Under the pieces are notes generated by a model. It did no database searches. It was not told the DNA's origin and saw nothing but the letters and a program-made list of their open reading frames with translations. DNA of 64,000 nt from Tanytarsus gracilentus (lineage: Eukaryota; Arthropoda; Insecta; Diptera; Chironomidae), in assembly GCA_038502055.1 (NCBI GenBank), contig JAXRKN010000041.1, positions 2,957,501 through 3,021,500 on the forward strand, given 5' to 3'. Shown here one piece after another: positions 51,866 through 62,792 of this stretch. Position 1 is the stretch's first letter; every line of letters starts with the position of its first letter. Position numbers and translations under genes: made by a program.

Positions 51866-53025
51866 TTAGAATTTTAAGGACTTGCTCTTGGAGTTTGGTT
51901 TAAATTTCTTCATGTCACTCTCGGTGAAAATCTTGCGTTTTGGACAGTATTTCGTTGTGTGTGCATTGTCTCCATCTGCATTGCAAATTGGGCATTTATA
52001 TTGACGGAGCATCGGGCAGAGACAACGTCCTTTGGCGTCCATCACCTTATGACTAGTGTAAACGGCTGGCAAAGCTCCATTATTTTTGCAAAAAACGCAA
52101 TGCTTTAAATTTAAATAAAATTAGTTAAAGTTAAAATACACTCAAATTACTCACATCAGCTAGTGACTTTTTCAGTGGCTTAACTTTCGAAGTTCTTCGC
52201 TTTTCCGGGATTTTATTGAAGTTATTTCTCGCTGGAATGTTTGCAGATATCTCATTCGTTTCGAATCGTCCACTTGGAAGATATGGTTGAGGCATTTCGA
52301 AGCATTCTTGTGCCGAAATATCTTCAAAAAAGACATTCTCTTGTTGAGCTTCAAAATGTTCATGATATTCGAATCTGCGACTGGTGAATGGAGTCGACAT
52401 CACGCGCGGTTCAAAGGAGGAAATTTCTGTCGTCTTTCCGTTCATTTCAAAGTCCTTATAAATGCATTCTGTCTGCATTTGATGCTGGTCATGCTTCCAG
52501 CCGTTATCTTCCCCTAAAAAATACAAGCAAGTGAGGTTATGAACATCCAGTAAGCTCGAATAACTTACAAATTGGTTTTTCATCATTTGTATTACTTAAA
52601 ATCGAGTAAGTAAAATCGCTAAAAATCGTCGAGAATGTACTGATGTTGGTGCTATTGGACAAAGGCGCTCGAAAGTTACCATAAGAACTTGAAAAGCTAT
52701 TGTGAGTTTTCATCGTATCTCCATTGGTTTCAATTGAAGGTGTGTCATTCCACGGATCAGACGGTGGCTTAATCACATGTATATTGGACAAGTCCAATGA
52801 GTCAAATTCATTCGTGGGATTCTTTAAATTTAATTTTTCGAGATCCAGTTGCCAAGATGGCGATGCATCTGGCGAAATATAAGCCGAAGAAAAGTCCGAT
52901 GATCCTACGGACGCTTGCGCCAATGATGGCGTGTAGCTGCTCCCACAAATTTTCTCAATTTCAGGGTCAAAAGTAGTGGTGTTTGCAGTACAATTCAATT
53001 TTTGATAATTCGAAGAAGAAGCCAT
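51866..53025 (-). CDS. nos: Nanos, CCHC zinc-finger translational repressor
   Basis: Exons 53025-52569, 52513-52155 and 52102-51866 join in frame to give 350 residues. A likely 61-bp 5' UTR intron (53030-53090) lies just before the ATG. The first 270 residues are Ser/Asn-rich and low in recognisable structure. The whole nanos zinc-finger domain is on the last exon: finger 1 C274, C277, H290, C301 and finger 2 C309, C312, H320, C325, with the canonical spacing C-x2-C-x12-H-x10-C and C-x2-C-x7-H-x4-C. A short basic tail follows. Nanos binds Pumilio and target mRNA 3' UTRs and recruits deadenylation machinery; in insects it acts in germ cells and posterior patterning. It is head-to-head with a second nanos-type gene. 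Confidence 0.95.
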
Positions 53026-53506
53026 TTTTCTTTAAAAATGTGACTTTGGTTATTTTTGCAATTTCTAACTTAAATCATGGCAGTACTCACTTAAAAATTT
53101 GTCCAATTTTGCTGAAAGCCTTTTCGAAAAGTTTGAGACGCATAAACACTTTTTTTGCTTCCTAGTTTAATTAAAATCCACATAAAATTAATTTGATCAG
53201 TTCGACAAACTGTCGGCGAGTGATTTTTCTTAACGTATTTATTCAAAAACACAGAAACGTGTTGGAGGTGAGTTTGGTGAATTTAAAATTTAAATTTCTT
53301 CGGGCTTAGTCGTTGACTTCTTCATTCGAGTGAATTTGAGAAATTTTATTAATTTATGTCAAAACCGTAACCATAAACCGTGCATTCTATCTTAATCTCA
53401 TCGTAAGTAATCGTGAAACATTCGAAAGGTAAAGTTAGCCTCGAAAACAGCTAAAAATCCTTTTAAAATTTAATTGTTTTTATTTTGCAATTTTTTCAGT
53501 TAAAAA
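53026..53506. promoter_or_regulatory. 481-bp shared intergenic region of the two nanos genes
   Basis: The divergent start codons are 481 bp apart. Each side has a plausible 5' UTR intron: minus strand 53030-53090 (GTGAGT donor) and plus strand about 53403-53499 (GTAAGT donor, TTTTTTCAG acceptor). This leaves roughly 300 bp for both promoters. Co-regulation is inferred from geometry. Confidence 0.55.
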
Positions 53507-54804
53507 ATGGGGCTTCAGCCATTCAATCTGAATAATGTGATTTACTACTTGTCACAGCCACAATTGCTCTCTTACATGCTTCAATGTCAATCCATCGATA
53601 ATTTTTATGGACATCCAGAGGCTCCAAAGTGCGAAGTACAGGAACCCAGCACTGATCCGAAAGATAAGCAACATGATGTGGCTAGTTGCACGAAATGCCA
53701 CGACACTATGCGTTATTTGCTGACACCACCGAAACTTCAGGACATTTATCCGGAAGCATATGAATGCCGTCTTCCAGAATATTCGCTCTTCGGTCCAAAT
53801 CTCAAGCTCTTTGGCAATCAAAAAGTGCAAAAGCTCATCGAGATTTCGAATGTCGGCTTCAACTTTGCGCCAATGAAACGATTCTCAATGGGATTTAAAA
53901 TGAATACCTTCGACGAGTCGTGCCTCATTGGTGAAATCAATTATAACAACAACAATTCAATGAACGATGTACCGTCTTCACGCTGCGAGACAAGCGAGTT
54001 TGATGAAATGTGGATGGAAATTTCAAATGAAGGTTCGTTCAAGCCTAATCTCAATTCGACATTCATTGGAAATCTCCGAAACTCTTCAGCTACGTCTCCA
54101 GTTTGGAAAAAGGCAGTTGTCTTTGATCCATCATTGTCGCCTCCATACAACGATGCATTTCCTTCATTGGACCATAAGCAACAGGAGAAGCGTGTCATAC
54201 GTTCGGGTAATGGAGTAAGTAAGAAAACTAGAAAATAAATCACAGCAAAAGCGGAATCTCTCTTTTCGTCGATTAATTGACATGTTATACGTTAAAATAT
54301 TTAAAAAAATAAAAATGCTTAAGGACAGGTAAATTAAAATTTTCTAAGGCATTTGTTTGGATTAGTTCGCAAGGGATATTAATTTTTGCTTGGACAACGA
54401 ATAATCAACTTCTGACTTTTCTAGTATTACGTGTTACGTGTAGACGAGCGTCCGAGCTTTTGTGTTTTCTGTAGTAACAATGCAGAGCCACCAGAAGTTT
54501 TTCTATCGCATACGGTCAAGGACCCGATGACGGGAAAGACAACTTGTCCGGTTTTGCGCAAATACCGATGTATTGTAAGAAAATTTAATTAATTTATTGA
54601 GTCTATTGATTAAAAAAATTAAATATTTTACAGTACTGCAAGGCCATTGGCGATAATGGTGAGTAAAAATCTTTTAATCATTTCAAAACTCTTTCCTTCA
54701 TCCTTATTAAATTAGCTCATACTCGAAGCTATTGTCCGAAGAAAATCATGTCTGATATGAAGCGAACTGCAATTGCATATCAGAAAAAGAATAAATTTTA
54801 CTAA
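53507..54804 (+). CDS. Second, divergent Nanos-type zinc-finger protein
   Basis: Four exons (53507-54214, 54425-54574, 54634-54658, 54716-54804) join in frame to give 323 residues. The C-terminal domain is a complete nanos double finger: C249, C252, H265, C277, then C285, C288, H296, C301, including CVFCSNNAEPPEVF, CPVLRKYRC and GDNAHTRSYCP. It differs from its neighbour by one extra residue between H265 and C277 (DPMTGKTT) and by two introns inside the finger domain, one after I286 and one within the A295 codon. The N-terminal 236 residues share no obvious similarity with the neighbour and contain an extra CxxC (SCTKCHDTMRYLL). The intact ligands and frame argue against a pseudogene. It probably also binds RNA with Pumilio, but specificity is unknown. 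Confidence 0.9.
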
Positions 54805-56091
54805 AAAAAATGGAGAATGAACTAATTTTGATATAAGAAAATTTAAAAAATTGTTACACCAAAAAAGAAACAAATGTTAACATTTCCTTAAGACAATAAA
54901 GCTTTTATCAACAGTAAAATAACAAGTTGAGCTTTCATTCTGAAAATGAAAGCGAGAGAGTGAGAGAAAATGCTTTTTCGCGGTTGCGCGCGTGCGTCCT
55001 TGGCGGTTACTCATTTTTCCCACTACGTCCTTACTGAGTAGAACAGAAATTTTCATCCTTTGTGGAAGTCAAAGGTGCTTTTCCGTTTTAAGCGCTGAAA
55101 AATTATGAATTACAGTTAAACTAGTTTAAAAAGTTGATTTAATTTTAAAATATGTTCAGTTAGTTATGATAGAAATTTAGAGGCGTGTTTGCAAAGAGCC
55201 AAAGAATGTGATTTTATGAAGAAAGAAAAAAAAATGAAGAAAATTTATTTGGTTCACTCGAGGCGGAGGGTACAAAAGCACCAATTATGCATGCAATATG
55301 AACTTTCAAGTGAACAGCCAAAGTAGGATAAAACAGCCATAATAGGTGCATTAAAAAGTTAATGGCACTTTACAGAGAGACGAAAAATCAATGCGAATGA
55401 AATTTAATGATATACATTGGAAGTGAATTGTGAAAAGAATTGAGAAGGGTAATAAAAAAAAAGTTTCATCAAAACTATTGTCGATATCGCAAGTGCCACC
55501 ACAAAAATTATATAGCTGGCAAGGAAGCTAAAAGAATAAATTGTAATATAGACTCGCATATAAGCCGCACACAAAAGTAATCGATAAAAAAATTCTTTGC
55601 TACTGCAAAAAAAAAAGAAAAAGCGAGCAAAAAAAGAGCACATGAAAAGAAAGTGGAACTGAGCATAATATATAGAAAAAAAAATATTTAAGCACAAAAC
55701 ACGCTGTCGAAATAAGTGGAGGAAAATTTCATGCACACACAAATTAAATATTAAATAACACAGAGGACTTTAGAAGTGACACATTCGTTATATAAAAAGA
55801 ACTTTGCCAATTGTCATGAAACAATAGCGCGACAATACGCAAAGTGGGCTCGTGCGAGAATGCATGAGAGAATAAATTTTTTTTATCGCGTTGATTAAAT
55901 TACTAGCGTCGAAGCATAATTAATGTGCTGATAGCTGTAACAACATGACAATTGTCATCGCTGCTATTTGCTGGTATAAAACTGTAATGATGATGAATTG
56001 AGGAAGTTACAAGAATAAATTTATTGACGTCCAAGGAGAATTTTTATTAAAACCACTAAGTGATTCCACAACATAAAATTATCGAAATAAG
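54805..56091. other. Gap between the second nanos gene and tipE
   Basis: It holds the 3' UTR of the nanos paralogue (AATAAA near 54894) and presumably the tipE promoter and 5' UTR. A small GC-rich patch lies at about 54977-55010. I see no coding exon. Confidence 0.4.
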
Positions 56092-58046
56092 ATGAATGAA
56101 CCGGATAATCGCACACTCAAACAAAAAGCGCTTTTTTACACCACCGCCAGCTTCGTTCTTGTAGCAACATTTAGTCTCTTTGCATTTCTATTCTTGGTCC
56201 CTTTTGTGATCGAGCCTGCATTCCAGACAATTTTTATGGAATTTAGTGAGAGTCGAGCGCAATGCTTTACGGAGGAGACGATAGTAAGAGCGGGAACAAA
56301 AAATTGTTCATGGACTTCGTGTCGCGAGGGTTGCACTCGTGACGTGTATCAGTGCACGCAAATTTATGTCAACTACAAAATATTTCCGAACGGAACAAAT
56401 CCATATAATGAAACAATTTTTGACTATTCCACGCCAATCATACCAAAGAAAGAGGTGCATCGTCGAAGAAAGCGTGCGTCTAGTGACTATGACTATGTGA
56501 ATAATAATGATAATCCCAACGATCTTGAGGAGTCGAGTGACGGTGAACTGTCGAGCGACTATCCAAGTGAACCGTCTGAAGGATTGATGCCTAATTCCTC
56601 GGAATATTTCTATCGAAGAGCGAGACTCTTTCCAAATGTCAAGGGATGTGGGTGAGTTTAAATGAATATGTCATAAATTCAATCAGAGACTTGTTTTGCC
56701 AGCTGAGTTTTTAAATTCAAATTTTTATTCCTGGAATTAATTTGTTGAAGTTCAAATATTTGCTTAGAATAATTCGAAAATGTCATTTTCTTTTTCTTTC
56801 GTGTATTTAACTTGTGTGGAAGGACACTCATGACATTTCTGTCCCGTTTTTATGATTTTGGTTTTCATCCTTAGTTGAGCTTTAAAGCTTTTCAGAGCTT
56901 TAAAAGCTCATCTCATACAAGACGAGAGTCTTAACTCATTCGTGCTGGCTAAAGACGTCACAAAATGTTTGTGATGTGAATATAAATTTCTTTAATATAT
57001 TTTCACCCTCTCAATCTCTCTCTCTCTCACTCAGATACCCTCCATTTCTCAATTGCACAGTATGGAACAAATACTACCAGCGAGAAGGCGCCAATTTCAC
57101 ATGCTATTACTCGCGTGTCGATCCTCGTCTCGTCGTTAGTCACTTGGATTTGAAGAAAAACACTCTCTATCTCATCCTGGCCATGGCAATTCCTATCCCA
57201 TCATTCATCATTTCCGTCATTTATCTTACATTCGCGTACTTCAAAATCTATAACGATGATGAGGAGAATGAGCCATTGGATGCGAATGCCGAAGAAATTG
57301 CCGATGATGATGCGATGGAAGATGGTCAAAATGCTCCGGAAGGCGATGAGACGGAGAAGAGTATCAATAAGGAGAGCATTGAGAATGGTCAACTGCCGAA
57401 TGGAAATTCACTTACCCCAAATTCAGGGACAGAAGCGAACTCATTTGGTCATCAATTCAAGGTTCAGATGGCCGATGAGATGTCACGAGAGAGTTTAGAA
57501 GGCGGCCTTATTTCCCATTCGGAATCAACTCAAGGGTGAGTGTTCGAAAGATTCATTTAATGCTCCCTCAAGGGTAAATCACAAATTTCACCATCACATG
57601 CATAACACATAAACTTTCATTCTTCACGTCATCGAGTGAAAAAAATGTCGATAACATGAACAAAAAAAAAGTTTTTCATTCAATAATTCAAGCAGCAAAA
57701 ATAATCGATACAGCTGAGGCTTTAGGCGCCGCCGGCTGCTTTAGGGAATGTTTTCCATTTATTTTCATCACGAATTATTGTTTTGGCATCCAACACAATG
57801 GCTCTTTCAATTTCTCTGAATTTGTTTGCTAATTACGTTATAATTTTATTATGCATGAGACATATCACAAGAGTCTGCCAAATATATGTCGACATCCAAT
57901 CATAATTTAATTAGGACATAAAAAAATATACATGTGTGTACAGACATGCTGACATGTTTTCTTTTCTTTCTCATTTCAGTAATATGGCAAAGATGATGCT
58001 TACAAGCATAACAACACCACCGCAAGGATCAATTGCTGCAGTATAA
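56092..58046 (+). CDS. tipE: TipE, voltage-gated sodium channel auxiliary subunit
   Basis: Exons 56092-56651, 57035-57535 and 57980-58046 join in frame to give 375 residues. The topology is two transmembrane helices (about 15-40 and 231-256) around a large extracellular loop with eight cysteines and several N-glycosylation sequons (N71, N100, N106, N193, N207). Family strings are LFAFLFLVPFVIEPAF, NCSWTSCREGC, LFPNVKGCGYPP and AIPIPSFIISVIYL, and the C terminus TTPPQGSIAAV resembles the Drosophila TipE end, as recalled. TipE raises surface expression and current of the Para sodium channel in neurons. The cytoplasmic tail is acidic. The central loop is shorter than in fly TipE and carries a basic cluster, RRRKR, at 124-128. 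Other insect TipE-like (Teh) paralogues are less likely, given the end-to-end match. Confidence 0.95.
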
Positions 58047-59644
58047 TTTGGCAGATTGCTTTCGAAATATTCATAAAAATGTGTGTGAGCATCGAGCGCG
58101 CGCCTTTCTGAATGAGAATAAGTTTAAACGTGAGTTATAGACGAGAAAATATATTGAGGAAAACATGTGGAGCAAAAAAAAATGCTTAAAATGCCATATT
58201 TGAACATTTTTAGAGATCATAAGAGAACTTAGATTGTAAGCATAAAATGCAGAAAGAGAAAGTGATTTAGTTGATGAGACAAAAAGTTTTAGAAAGAATC
58301 GAAAATGATGAAATATTTTTAAATTTTAGTTTTAACGGCTTTTTTAAAATTTGGAACTTAAATTTCCAGGAATTTTAACCTCAAACATATTTAAACCGTT
58401 AAGATTTGAATTTTCCTAAATTTCAAACACTTTCTAAATTTTACTTAAAACTTAAAAGTTGCGTTTTTAAGAAAATTCACAAAATATAAACACACACGCA
58501 TAATTTAACAAAGTACATAGTTTTGCAAAATTAAGCCAAAAAAAGCGTTAATCGATTTTAGAAGAAGAAACGTTTTAACTTGAAAAAGAAATAAATTAAA
58601 TATTAGAAAATGTTGCTAAGCATTCGAAAAATTCCAAAAATAAAAACTAAAAAAAAATAAATTAGCCATGGGTACACCACAAAGCAAATTGTGCATATAT
58701 ATTTAATGCAACAAGTTTCAATTATTTCACCTAATGTTCCTCGAAATAACCGAAATATGCAAAAGCATGAGGCTCTCTTTTCTGAAAGAAATCGATAAAA
58801 TTTTCATTTCCTCACCTATAGTCACAAAAAATTCAATTCCCCGCTTCTCGTTCACACTCATCGCTATATATTTTTTAAACTTTTTGCAACTACGTGTGAA
58901 TTAAAACGAACAAAAAAAAATTCCTTTATTCCATTTGTGACCATAATTTAATAAATTGGATTTTTGATCATTATTCCTTGCTATGAAAATTATAAAAATG
59001 CAATAATGAGCTGAAAATGCTTTTTCATTCAATTCCTTCATAAGCGACGATTTAAAAAAATGAAACAAAAAAAGCTCAAATTTGATTCATTGAATATTAA
59101 AAAATTAGATAGGCGAAAAACGATGTTAAAGATGGACTAAAATAGAAGAATGGAATGAAAATAGAGTTTGTAGGTGATGTTTCTTGTTGTTATAAGATGA
59201 CAAAACTGCAATATTATACGCATGTAAAATTTTTCTATATACAATCATACAAACTCATAATGAAAATTAAATTTTGCCTTGCCTACATTCTGTTCTTTAT
59301 CCATTAATTAGATGATGATGAAAAAGTATATATTATGAAAAAGAAGAAGTACCTCATGACATAACATGATGGAAAAGCCCTAAAATGATGAACAAAATAA
59401 ATAAAAAAGTTTAAAAGCTTTAACTGAAAAATTTAAAAAAAAATAATTTAAAAGTTTAAATAATTTTTTTATCGCTCATCTCTGACAATTTCTATGTGTC
59501 CACATTCTCGTCTTGCACAATCGGAACGCGATACACGACGTGCATCAGAGCATAAACATCACAAAAAAATGATGCATTTCTCTCTGCAGCGCTGTCAAGT
59601 TCTATTCGTCGAGTGTCAGTCGAGAGCTTTAAAAGTCAGCAAAA
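58047..59644. other. tipE 3' region and gap
   Basis: AT-rich, with several AATAAA strings in the first kilobase that could end the tipE transcript. No coding exon was recognised. Confidence 0.4.
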
Positions 59645-60566
59645 ATGTTAATTCATGAATTTTGCTTCAAGTTTTTATTCTTTCCTTGTCTCACACACGA
59701 CTGGAAGTGGAAATGTTGTCATAAAACAACAACCACGACGCATCGTCCTTTTACAACAATTCCGACAATTCGTAAGAAATTATTTTATTTGATTGATTAT
59801 TTCAGTTAATGATTTTGTGAAGTCAAAATTAATTTCATTGATTATTATTTTATGTGGCTTTAATTTTTTTAGGTCCAACAACAACCACAACGACTACAAC
59901 AACAACAACCACTACAACCAGTAAGTTTTAATTAAGGAATTTCCAGTTCTTTAAATTTTTTTTTCGTTGAAAGCATAAATTTTTTTTCTGAGTAAATGTG
60001 TTTGGATTTAAAGTTTTCAATTTAAAGCTGAAAAAAATTACAGCAAAAAAGCTTGCTGTCTATCTCCTTTAGTTTTGGCACAGAAATTCAATCTTCAACT
60101 CATTCGGAGTTCAATTTTCTGGATAATAAAAATTTCAATTAAAAATTGAAGAAGATAAAAATTTCGCATGTAAAGAGAAACGAGTAGAATAAAACTTTCT
60201 ACCGGAACCATGTCAATGACTGTGCAAAATTAAAAGTATTTAATGCTAGCAGATAAAAATTTATTCTGCTCAGTTGACTCTCAAATTCATTTTTATCCAT
60301 TAAAATTAATTCAATATCGATTAGCGCACGTGACAAAATGATTCAAAAGCGAGACGAAATATTTTTAATTAACTTTGTTAAAAAAATTTTTTTTAGCTAC
60401 CACCACCACAATGCCGCCAACTGTAATTTACATCACCACACCATTAACGACGATTAAACCCAACAAATGTCATAAATTCTTAGCTTTTCCGTTGCTCTAT
60501 CAGATTTTACAGTGCAAAGGAATTTGTCCGGCCATCAGCAAAGTTCACATTTTTAAAGTTTTTTAA
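59645..60566 (+). CDS. Small threonine-rich protein with two related Cys modules, unrecognised
   Basis: Three small exons (59645-59771, 59873-59920, 60397-60566) join in frame with GT..AG introns to give 114 residues. The N-terminal module reads CFKFLFFPCL...KCC. A linker of about 19 near-continuous threonines follows, starting in exon 2 and completed across the second junction. The C-terminal module reads CHKFLAFPLL...CKGIC. The two modules share C-x-K-F-L-x-F-P-x-L followed by a Cys 7-8 residues later, suggesting an internal duplication. The hydrophobic start could be a poor signal peptide. The Thr linker is mucin-like and could be O-glycosylated if secreted. I do not recognise the family. 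Support comes from three frame-compatible exons and the repeated motif; without transcript data a false gene cannot be excluded. Confidence 0.55.
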
Positions 60567-60587
60567 AAAGAAAATCTGCAAATAATT

Positions 60588-60593
60588 TTTATT
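60588..60593 (-). terminator. Polyadenylation signal for Srp54
   Basis: AATAAA on the minus strand, about 40 bp after the Srp54 stop codon. Confidence 0.45.
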
Positions 60594-60625
60594 CAAGTCT
60601 CGAGAAAATCTTTAGAAAAAAGAAA

Positions 60626-60631
60626 AATAAA
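60626..60631 (+). terminator. Polyadenylation signal for the Thr-rich gene
   Basis: AATAAA on the plus strand, 59 bp after the stop of the small gene. It lies beyond the opposing gene's signal, so the two mRNA 3' ends would overlap. Confidence 0.45.
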
Positions 60632-60633
60632 AT

Positions 60634-62627
60634 TTATGGTGAAATATCCATGTTGTCGGACTTGGAGCTTGCCTTCTCACATCCATTATCATCCATTCCA
60701 ATTTTCTCCTCAGCATCATAATCTCGGACATGTTCCTCGGAGATTTTCTTGAGCTTTCTTTCAGCCGAACGACTTGCTCGACTTCGTTTCTTCGAGGGTG
60801 CTTTCTCTCGTGATGGTGAGCGTCTGGCGTGACTCTTTGATCGCGAACGAGAATAGGATTTTCTTTCGTCGCGCTTTTCGCGCTTCTTTTTTCGTTCACT
60901 GCGATGACGGGATCTTGAACGATCTCTCGACTTGCTTTTATCTCTTCTATCGCGGCTTCTGTGAAGATTTGAATAAAATAAAAAAAAAGTATCTTCATAT
61001 TCGTTCAATCTCCTTATAAATTTATAGAGCATTTATGTCTTTTTAAAATTAAATTGTTGGATACAAAAGTTTTCGATAAGCTAAATGAAGGTGATTTCAT
61101 TTATACCTTGTTCTATTGCGACTTGAGTGCTTATGGCGCGATCTTGATCTATCGCGACTCTTTTTATCTCTCCGCTTGCGTCGATCTTTGCTGCGGCTTC
61201 GAGATCTGGAAATTTAGATTAGTTATTGAGAGAATTAAAATAGTATTATGGAGGTGTTTAATTAAATTTATCGTACCTTCGGGTGCGGCTCGTTGAACGC
61301 TTTTTGCGCTTACTGCGACTTCTCGAGCGGCTACGGGACTTGCGGCGGCTTGTTGACCTCTTACGGTGGCGTCGACTTGATGAGCTAATTAGGTGAACAA
61401 TAAATTTGTTACATAAATTTTCATACAACTGATAATCTCGATAATGTCTTTTTTACAATAGGATCAATAATTGAAATCACTTAATTAGCATTTTGGCAAA
61501 CGTTAATAAATTAGGAAGTGTTGCCAAATGAAGGAAAAATAAATTAGTGTGCCATCAAGATATAAAAACTCAATAATTACCGTCGACGGCTTCGGGATCT
61601 CTTTGATCTTGTATAACTTGTGCGACTTCTGCTCCTCGAACGACTTCTTGATCTTGTCGTATTGCGGACTTTTTCCAAGTAGCTCAATGCAGGATCAATG
61701 ACGGCCGCCAGCTGAATATTATTGACAATATTCATTGCCTCCTCAACTTCACGCTGAGCCGTCTCGTTGCTCTTCGCTTCCGGTTTAGTAATTGGTTGGG
61801 TGGAGTGATAAAGGTTGAGATGAGTTCCATTGAAAGAGCTTCCTTGCATTTTAAGAGCTGATACGACGCCTCGTTGCTCACAGAACTCAATCATTACCAT
61901 CTTTTGACGGTTATCGGTTTCCGCAAAACGCGCGTATTTAACATCTCCGGCTCGCTTAAAATGTTCCATTAAATCTTCCAAACGCCAACCCGACTCTACG
62001 TTCAAAACCAAAATTGTACGACGCGTCTCCTCAACCTTACGGTCGTCATAGTTCACGGGAAGTGGTGGATATTCAGGAAGATCCGCTTTTTCCAGTTTAG
62101 GATCGTAGGTTTTGATGACTTGATTGGGCATTTGACCCTCAATGCGCGAAACGACTTCTGATGGAAGCTTAGATTCGAAAGAATTGTTTCCATTGGCCAA
62201 AGTACCATTAGCTGCCATCTCGATTGCGACGTGCTCTTCGGGAATTACTCCACTGGAAGTGAATTATACATAATAAAAATTTATTGAACTGGCGAATTTA
62301 ATTTACCTTGCGATAGGAGTACAGATGAGGACACGATCGATGAAAACGGTGTTGGACATATGCTGAGCGCTCGCGACTGAACTACTTTCCTCGAATTTTA
62401 TATAGCAAATTCGGCCATTAATAGTCATCGGTGCATCGCGTGCAATTGGATCTAAATTAGAAGATCCCGTAATGATTTGATTGGTTTTAGTTAAAAAAAA
62501 TTAACTTACATAGTCGAATTTCTTGGATATTTCCGAGCATCGCGAAAAGTTGCTGCATATTATCTTTTGTGGCTTGTGGAGCGATATTGGTGACCTGAAT
62601 CACCTTTGTCGATGAGCCTCCCGCCAT
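60634..62627 (-). CDS. Srp54: SR-family splicing regulator Srp54 / SREK1 homologue
   Basis: Six exons: about 62627-62512, 62451-62307, 62252-61581, 61384-61277, 61205-61107 and 60958-60634, giving roughly 488 residues (the exact first-exon length is uncertain by a base or two). RRM1 starts near residue 8 (KVIQVTNIAPQATKD), and its tail (TVFIDRVLIC) is encoded by exon 2. RRM2 lies at about 155-235 (RRTILVLNV...MVMIEF). A long Arg/Ser-rich tail, built from several small exons, then a Lys/Glu-rich end follow. SREK1 modulates alternative splicing with other SR proteins in the nucleus. Despite its fly name it is unrelated to the 54-kDa signal recognition particle GTPase. It is convergent with the Thr-rich gene and head-to-head with the GMC gene. 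Confidence 0.92.
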
Positions 62628-62792
62628 TATGATGGCTTTGCGGCAATAAATTCACGCTTTAAATGTACTAAAATTAATTTTTAAGATTTTTGTATTTTCA
62701 ATATTGATTTTTTTTTCACTAAAATGTGAGTGCGACTGAAGATGCGATAAAAAGGATGCAAAAGTTCGCGTCTTTAAATTTTTGTTTACAAG
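62628..62792. promoter_or_regulatory. 165-bp divergent promoter region between Srp54 and the GMC gene
   Basis: The start codons face away from each other with about 165 bp between them. The region is AT-rich, with no motif I can name. Confidence 0.4.

Noticed and set aside
52983..54243. Opposite-strand frames across the nanos pair
   Set aside because: Shadows of the two nanos genes; they lack zinc-finger or other motifs.
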